This document shows, piece by piece, positions 61,101-64,000 of a stretch of 64,000 bases of DNA. Under the pieces are notes generated by a model, which saw nothing but the letters and a program-made list of their open reading frames with translations, ran no database searches and was not told the DNA's origin. The number at the start of each line of letters is the position of its first letter. Within the stretch, counting starts at the first letter, position 1. The stretch comes from RUG12519 sp045649685. GTDB lineage: Bacteria > Bacillota > Clostridia > Oscillospirales > Ruminococcaceae. The stretch spans positions 74,162 through 138,161 of the forward strand of contig JAZRQJ010000015.1 in assembly GCA_045649685.1 (NCBI GenBank), written 5' to 3'. The position numbers and the translations under genes are program-made.

Positions 61101-64000
61101 CGGGTTAAAACTTGATGTAATTGGAAATAACAATGCTCCTAATGTTCACTTGCAATTAAATGTTGGAAATGGACAATCTGGACAAAGATTTGCATTAGAA
61201 AAATGTAATAATATTAAAATAAATGATGATGATGATCTTCTTTTACAAATATCGAAAAGAGCACATGCTGAAGGTGTTTGTTTTAGTGAAAAGTGTAAAA
61301 AAATAACTAAAGAATTCCTTAAGGAATTTAATAATTTGAAACATGTTAACATATCATCAGAGGTAGAGGAAATAGAAGATGGTGCTTTTGATGGACATGA
61401 TATATTTGATATAGTATGTTCTTCTAAGTGGTTGCGTAAATTTAAAAAAGATAGGTTTAAGTTAAAGAACATTGGCCTTTTGGCTGAAGAACTATTTTCT
61501 GTGCAACCAGCCGAAGAAGCCAAAATAATTATTCGTGTTATAAATGGACAAATATGTGCAGCAATTGTAAATTCAGACGGGCAACCATATGATGTGAACG
61601 GAGCACATATAAAACGCGAAGATTTTCAAGAAGTTAGTGATAGTTTAGAACATTTATACGTTGTTATGGATGATTGTAAAACAAAAGATGATTTATTACA
61701 AAAATTAAAAATTGATGATGGCGCTTTAGATGATTTTACAAAAATAGAATCATTTGATGTACGGTTAAAACGAAAAAATGACCCTAAAAAATATGATATA
61801 AAATTTGATCTTATTGATGATATTGATTTTGCTTACTATCTTAATTTAGATAGATATATGGAAATAAAAGTTCCGGATGGAATCAAAAAGCTTAGAGCTA
61901 AAAGGTTTAAAAATAAAAAATATTTAAGCAAACTAAATTTACCTAAAAGTATAAATGAAATTGAAGAGGGTGTATTTGAAGGATGTGAGAGTTTACAAGA
62001 AATAAATTTACCAGAAGGGATTACTAAAATTCCCGCCAGAGCGTTTAAAAATTGTAAGAATTTAAACAAATTAAATTTACCTAAAAGCGTAACCGAAATT
62101 GAAGAAAGTGCGTTTGAAGGATGTGAAAGTTTACAAGAAATAAGTTTGCCAGAAGGAGTAACTGAAATTCCTGATAGAGCATTTAAAGATTGTAAAAGTT
62201 TAAGCAAAATTAATTTAAACAAAGTTGACACAATAAACGAGACAGCTTTTGAAGGTTGTAATTCATTATATTATGATAATGTAACTAGCGATAACGAAAA
62301 ACTTAGACAAATGTTTGATACAATAGCAAGAGTACCACGTGACCGCAGTTTAATAGACTACGAGTTTATTAGAAAACTTTGTAATAGTGAAGTAATAGAG
62401 ATTGAGCATGATGAGGCTAATGATATTTTATCGGAAATAGATGAAGAGATAAAAGCTAAATTTATAAAATGTACTCCACAAAGTTTGAAAATTTTGAGTA
62501 AAATAGCAAATTTTGAGAGGATATTTATTTCTGAAGGAATTCAAGAAATTGATAAAGCAGCGTTTGAAAACTGTAAAAATGTTAAACAGGTTATAATACC
62601 GGATTCTGTTAAAAAAATTGAACAAGGAACGTTTCATAATTGTAGTAATATTAGTTTTGTAAAATGTCCTTTGAGATTATTGGAAAGCTTTAATAAGGCT
62701 AATTTGGAGCACATATTATTAGATGAAGATGAAGAAATAAACGATATAAATCTTAATGTTTTTTCTGGATGCAAAAATTTAACAACATTATCGAATGTAC
62801 CAGATAGTTGGATAGAAGATGAAAATATTACTAATAAAATATTTGAACAATGTCCTAATTTAACATTAATTATAAGTGAATCAAATATACAGAAAATACG
62901 TCCACAATATGGAGAAATATTAGATGGTGTTAAGAATATAAGCAAAAGAGAATATGTTAATGGTGACGTATTGAATAAGTTAGTTATTCCAAAAACAGTA
63001 GAATCTATTGAAGAAGGCACTTTTGAAAATTGTACTAATTTAAAGAATGTTAAAGCAGATCCAAAGTGGTTGCATAGATTGCCTAAGTGGGAAATTGAAA
63101 GATTGGTGGTCCCAGATTGGGTTTTGGAAGTACATGAAAAAGATTTTGATTGTTGCTATAAATTGAAAGAATTAGTTTTTGAAAATGATAACACAAAATT
63201 ATGTGGAGAGAGTTGTGATGCGTTCGAAAATATAGAAAGTATAAAATGTTCTGCAATAACAGCTTCAAGTTTAAGCAAAAATGCTAAGAAGAATTTGAAA
63301 AAATTAGAAATAAAAGAAGGAACAATAGAAATAGGAGAAGAACTAAGTGATTTTTATAATTTAGAAAAGATCACGTTGCCTGAAACATTAAGAAAGATAA
63401 AAAGCAAAGGTTTAAGTTATTGCAAAAATCTAAAATATATAAAAATACCTGACGGAGTAGAAATTATAGAAAAAGATGCATTTGAAGGAAGCAAAAAATT
63501 AGAGACTGTATTTTGTAATCTTAAATTGTTAAAATATTTACCAAAAAATCAGATAAAAATTATAAGATTGAAAGATGAAAATATAGATATAAATAAAGTA
63601 ATAGAAAATGATTGCAAAGGACATGAAAATCTTGAAAAAATAATATATAATAAAAATGGCGAAATTGTATCCTATGATATACCAAAGAAGAACGAAGATA
63701 AGAAAGTGGAAGATGTATTTGAAAACGATGATGAATTAGAAGAAAACGAAGAACCAACGGTAATTCCTAATCCAAAAGAAGAACTAAAGACAGAACCACA
63801 AGTCGGACCTTCTCCAAAAGCAGGACCACAAGCAATTCCTGTTCCGAGCCAAAAGATTGAAACAACAACGATAGAACAGTTAGTACAAGCAGATCCAGAA
63901 AATAAAAAGTATGCAGCATATGTAGAAAAGATAAGAAAAGCGATTGAATTGGGGAAATATGTAAACGAGAATAGACAAGATATGTCTCTAGATGGAATCA
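58120..64000 (+). CDS. Giant secreted lectin / leucine-rich repeat protein (3' end outside window)
   Basis: One frame is open from ATG 58120 to the last base, giving at least 1,960 codons with no stop. A signal peptide (residues 1 to about 28, ending VLPVYA) is followed by five ricin-type beta-trefoil repeats. They begin near residues 38, 243, 453, 658 and 868, and each has three subdomains with QEFYLW, CKW and QKFKL-type endings (the QxW/QxF motif). From about 1060 to 1800 come BspA-type leucine-rich repeats (LPKSVTEIEESAFEGCESL pattern), densest at about 1248-1380. A Pro/Glu/Lys-rich linker follows at about 1868-1910. Ricin-like domains bind glycans and BspA repeats bind host or surface ligands in known proteins. 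The function here is unknown. The start has AAGGAAGGAATA upstream. The stop and any catalytic domain lie outside the window. Confidence 0.88.
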   Translation, partial: MSKKVMTISISIIMLIVTMTNIVLPVYAVNTKQQFSQPIPSGVYCIQSMGGKNANNQDMFCDVLGPTREDSAIIQIWAKHEYFGEQYASPRFLNQEFYLWCDPDDGCYTIIPMHTVINEKKEIIEDSPKCIGVENAAAGTKLVQRDLSFDDNFKWSISNVGNGQIEFTLKSTLKSNNKLKIEVCKDSHGYYNGSRLQLNIQNDSPDQRFKLSKWEPSKKGINSRMANEAIKAIADRMAGFPKTVPSGVYCIQSMGGKNASNQDMFLDICGAFKDDNIPLQIYTKHEYFGQQYTSPQFLNQEFYLWRDPEDDGYYTIVPMHTVFDGKNVNIDSAKCIGLEDVNGGVGTNVTQRDLCFEDHCKWKVKHIGHGKYEFTLKSNGLKLDVRLDGNGYHDGLRLQVNNENKSNAQKFKLNFWKPSKKGVENKCAQKARRVIDSQITNFYYGNRCKIPQTVPSGVYRIQSMGGKNANNQDMFCDVLGPTREDSAIIQIWAKHEYFGEQYASPRFLNQEFYLWRDPEDGCYTIIPMHTVINEKKEIIEDSPKCIGAENIAAGTKVVQRDLSFDDNFKWAISNCGNGQVEFTLKSTLKSSNPLKLEVFKDAQGYHNGSLLQLYDANDKPNQKFKLSGWEPSKKAINPREARDAIKAISDRMAGFPKTVPSGAYCIQSMVGKNPESNMYMFLDVWGPFKEDNIAFQTYNKHEYFGEQYASPRFLNQEFYLWRDPEDGCYTIIPIYSVFDGKNVDINSAKCIGLENFKGGVGTTVTQRNLCFEDHCKWKIKYVGHGKYEFILKSNGLKLDVRLDGNGYHNGLRLQVNNENKSNAQKFKLSFWKPSKKRVENKCAQNAKRDIHSKITKFYRENGRKLPQTVEPGVYNIKSMVGPDKVLDVQSLSCDDNAILQIYPKNLNCIFNGMQIGSPYGSVNQQFYLWRDPKDGYYTIIPIHALNNAKCIGLENSNGGVGTKVKQRNLSFTDSFKWQISSVGNGQYEFILKSNGLKLDVIGNNNAPNVHLQLNVGNGQSGQRFALEKCNNIKINDDDDLLLQISKRAHAEGVCFSEKCKKITKEFLKEFNNLKHVNISSEVEEIEDGAFDGHDIFDIVCSSKWLRKFKKDRFKLKNIGLLAEELFSVQPAEEAKIIIRVINGQICAAIVNSDGQPYDVNGAHIKREDFQEVSDSLEHLYVVMDDCKTKDDLLQKLKIDDGALDDFTKIESFDVRLKRKNDPKKYDIKFDLIDDIDFAYYLNLDRYMEIKVPDGIKKLRAKRFKNKKYLSKLNLPKSINEIEEGVFEGCESLQEINLPEGITKIPARAFKNCKNLNKLNLPKSVTEIEESAFEGCESLQEISLPEGVTEIPDRAFKDCKSLSKINLNKVDTINETAFEGCNSLYYDNVTSDNEKLRQMFDTIARVPRDRSLIDYEFIRKLCNSEVIEIEHDEANDILSEIDEEIKAKFIKCTPQSLKILSKIANFERIFISEGIQEIDKAAFENCKNVKQVIIPDSVKKIEQGTFHNCSNISFVKCPLRLLESFNKANLEHILLDEDEEINDINLNVFSGCKNLTTLSNVPDSWIEDENITNKIFEQCPNLTLIISESNIQKIRPQYGEILDGVKNISKREYVNGDVLNKLVIPKTVESIEEGTFENCTNLKNVKADPKWLHRLPKWEIERLVVPDWVLEVHEKDFDCCYKLKELVFENDNTKLCGESCDAFENIESIKCSAITASSLSKNAKKNLKKLEIKEGTIEIGEELSDFYNLEKITLPETLRKIKSKGLSYCKNLKYIKIPDGVEIIEKDAFEGSKKLETVFCNLKLLKYLPKNQIKIIRLKDENIDINKVIENDCKGHENLEKIIYNKNGEIVSYDIPKKNEDKKVEDVFENDDELEENEEPTVIPNPKEELKTEPQVGPSPKAGPQAIPVPSQKIETTTIEQLVQADPENKKYAAYVEKIRKAIELGKYVNENRQDMSLDGI
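58231..61200 (+). repeat. Five tandem ricin-like repeats with 1,245-nt two-unit period
   Basis: Repeats start at 58231, 58846, 59476, 60091 and 60721. Spacings are 615, 630, 615 and 630 nt, so units 1 and 3, 2 and 4, and 3 and 5 are exactly 1,245 nt apart. Units 1 and 3 are almost identical over about 170 nt, and units 2 and 4 share a distinct variant. Unit 5 is more divergent. Confidence 0.9.

Noticed and set aside
58162..63757. Several minus-strand frames of 60-130 codons opposite the giant gene
   Set aside because: They are shadows of the plus-strand frame, recur with its repeats, and have no start signals.

Overview
The window is low-G+C chromosomal DNA (roughly 30% G+C by eye) from an endospore-forming Firmicute, most likely a member of the Clostridia. 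Three things support this. Sporulation genes are present: an alpha/beta small acid-soluble spore protein, a SpoVM microprotein, and a SpoIVFA/SpoIVFB-like pair. The house-keeping order remA-gmk-rpoZ-coaBC-priA-def-fmt-(Zn peptidase)-rsmB-rlmN-prpC-prkC-rsgA is typical of Clostridia. Shine-Dalgarno and sigma-A promoter signals are of Gram-positive type. TGA is used as a normal stop, so the code is standard. I saw no rRNA, tRNA, CRISPR array, transposase or prophage.

Layout. 1-2.2 kb: the C-terminal four fifths of secA. 2.3-8.9 kb: small accessory genes (transglutaminase-like, metallo-hydrolase, DUF4261, isoprenylcysteine methyltransferase-like, CYTH-like, YdeI-like, glutathione peroxidase) mixed with two broken genes. 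9-22.8 kb: metabolism and physiology. This holds a spore protein, a divergent pheA, glycogen use (malQ-glgP), mscS, a CorC-like CBS protein, Nudix, dCMP deaminase, rhomboid-like, feoAB and lysine/peptidoglycan genes (dapF, dapL).

22.8-33.5 kb is the first unusual region. Seven minus-strand genes or gene remnants encode secreted proteins with near-identical signal peptides. Five of them carry a papain-like Cys/His domain, several contain Asn-Asn-Met tandem repeats, and five copies of one almost identical hairpin terminator are spread through the cluster. One member is interrupted by a single in-frame TGA, and one looks like a recombinant of two others.

33.9-49.4 kb: an RNA helicase, uppP and the conserved house-keeping operon. 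49.5-53.2 kb: a thiamine salvage operon (thiM, thiE, thiD, a methyltransferase, tenA). 53.2-55.1 kb: sporulation genes, including an 84-nt spoVM gene and a 55-residue membrane protein that are easily missed. 55.1-57.8 kb: a C39-like lipoprotein and a VanRS-like two-component system in which both genes are disrupted.

58.1-64.0 kb is the second unusual region. One uninterrupted reading frame of at least 1,960 codons runs off the window. It encodes a giant secreted protein with five ricin-type beta-trefoil repeats, arranged with an exact 1,245-nt period, followed by BspA-type leucine-rich repeats and a charged Pro-rich linker. A sigma-A promoter and a perfect 16-bp palindrome precede it. The secreted protease-like family and the lectin/LRR giant suggest a cell that invests in contact with a host or with other organisms. 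That is inference: no partner or target is visible in the sequence.
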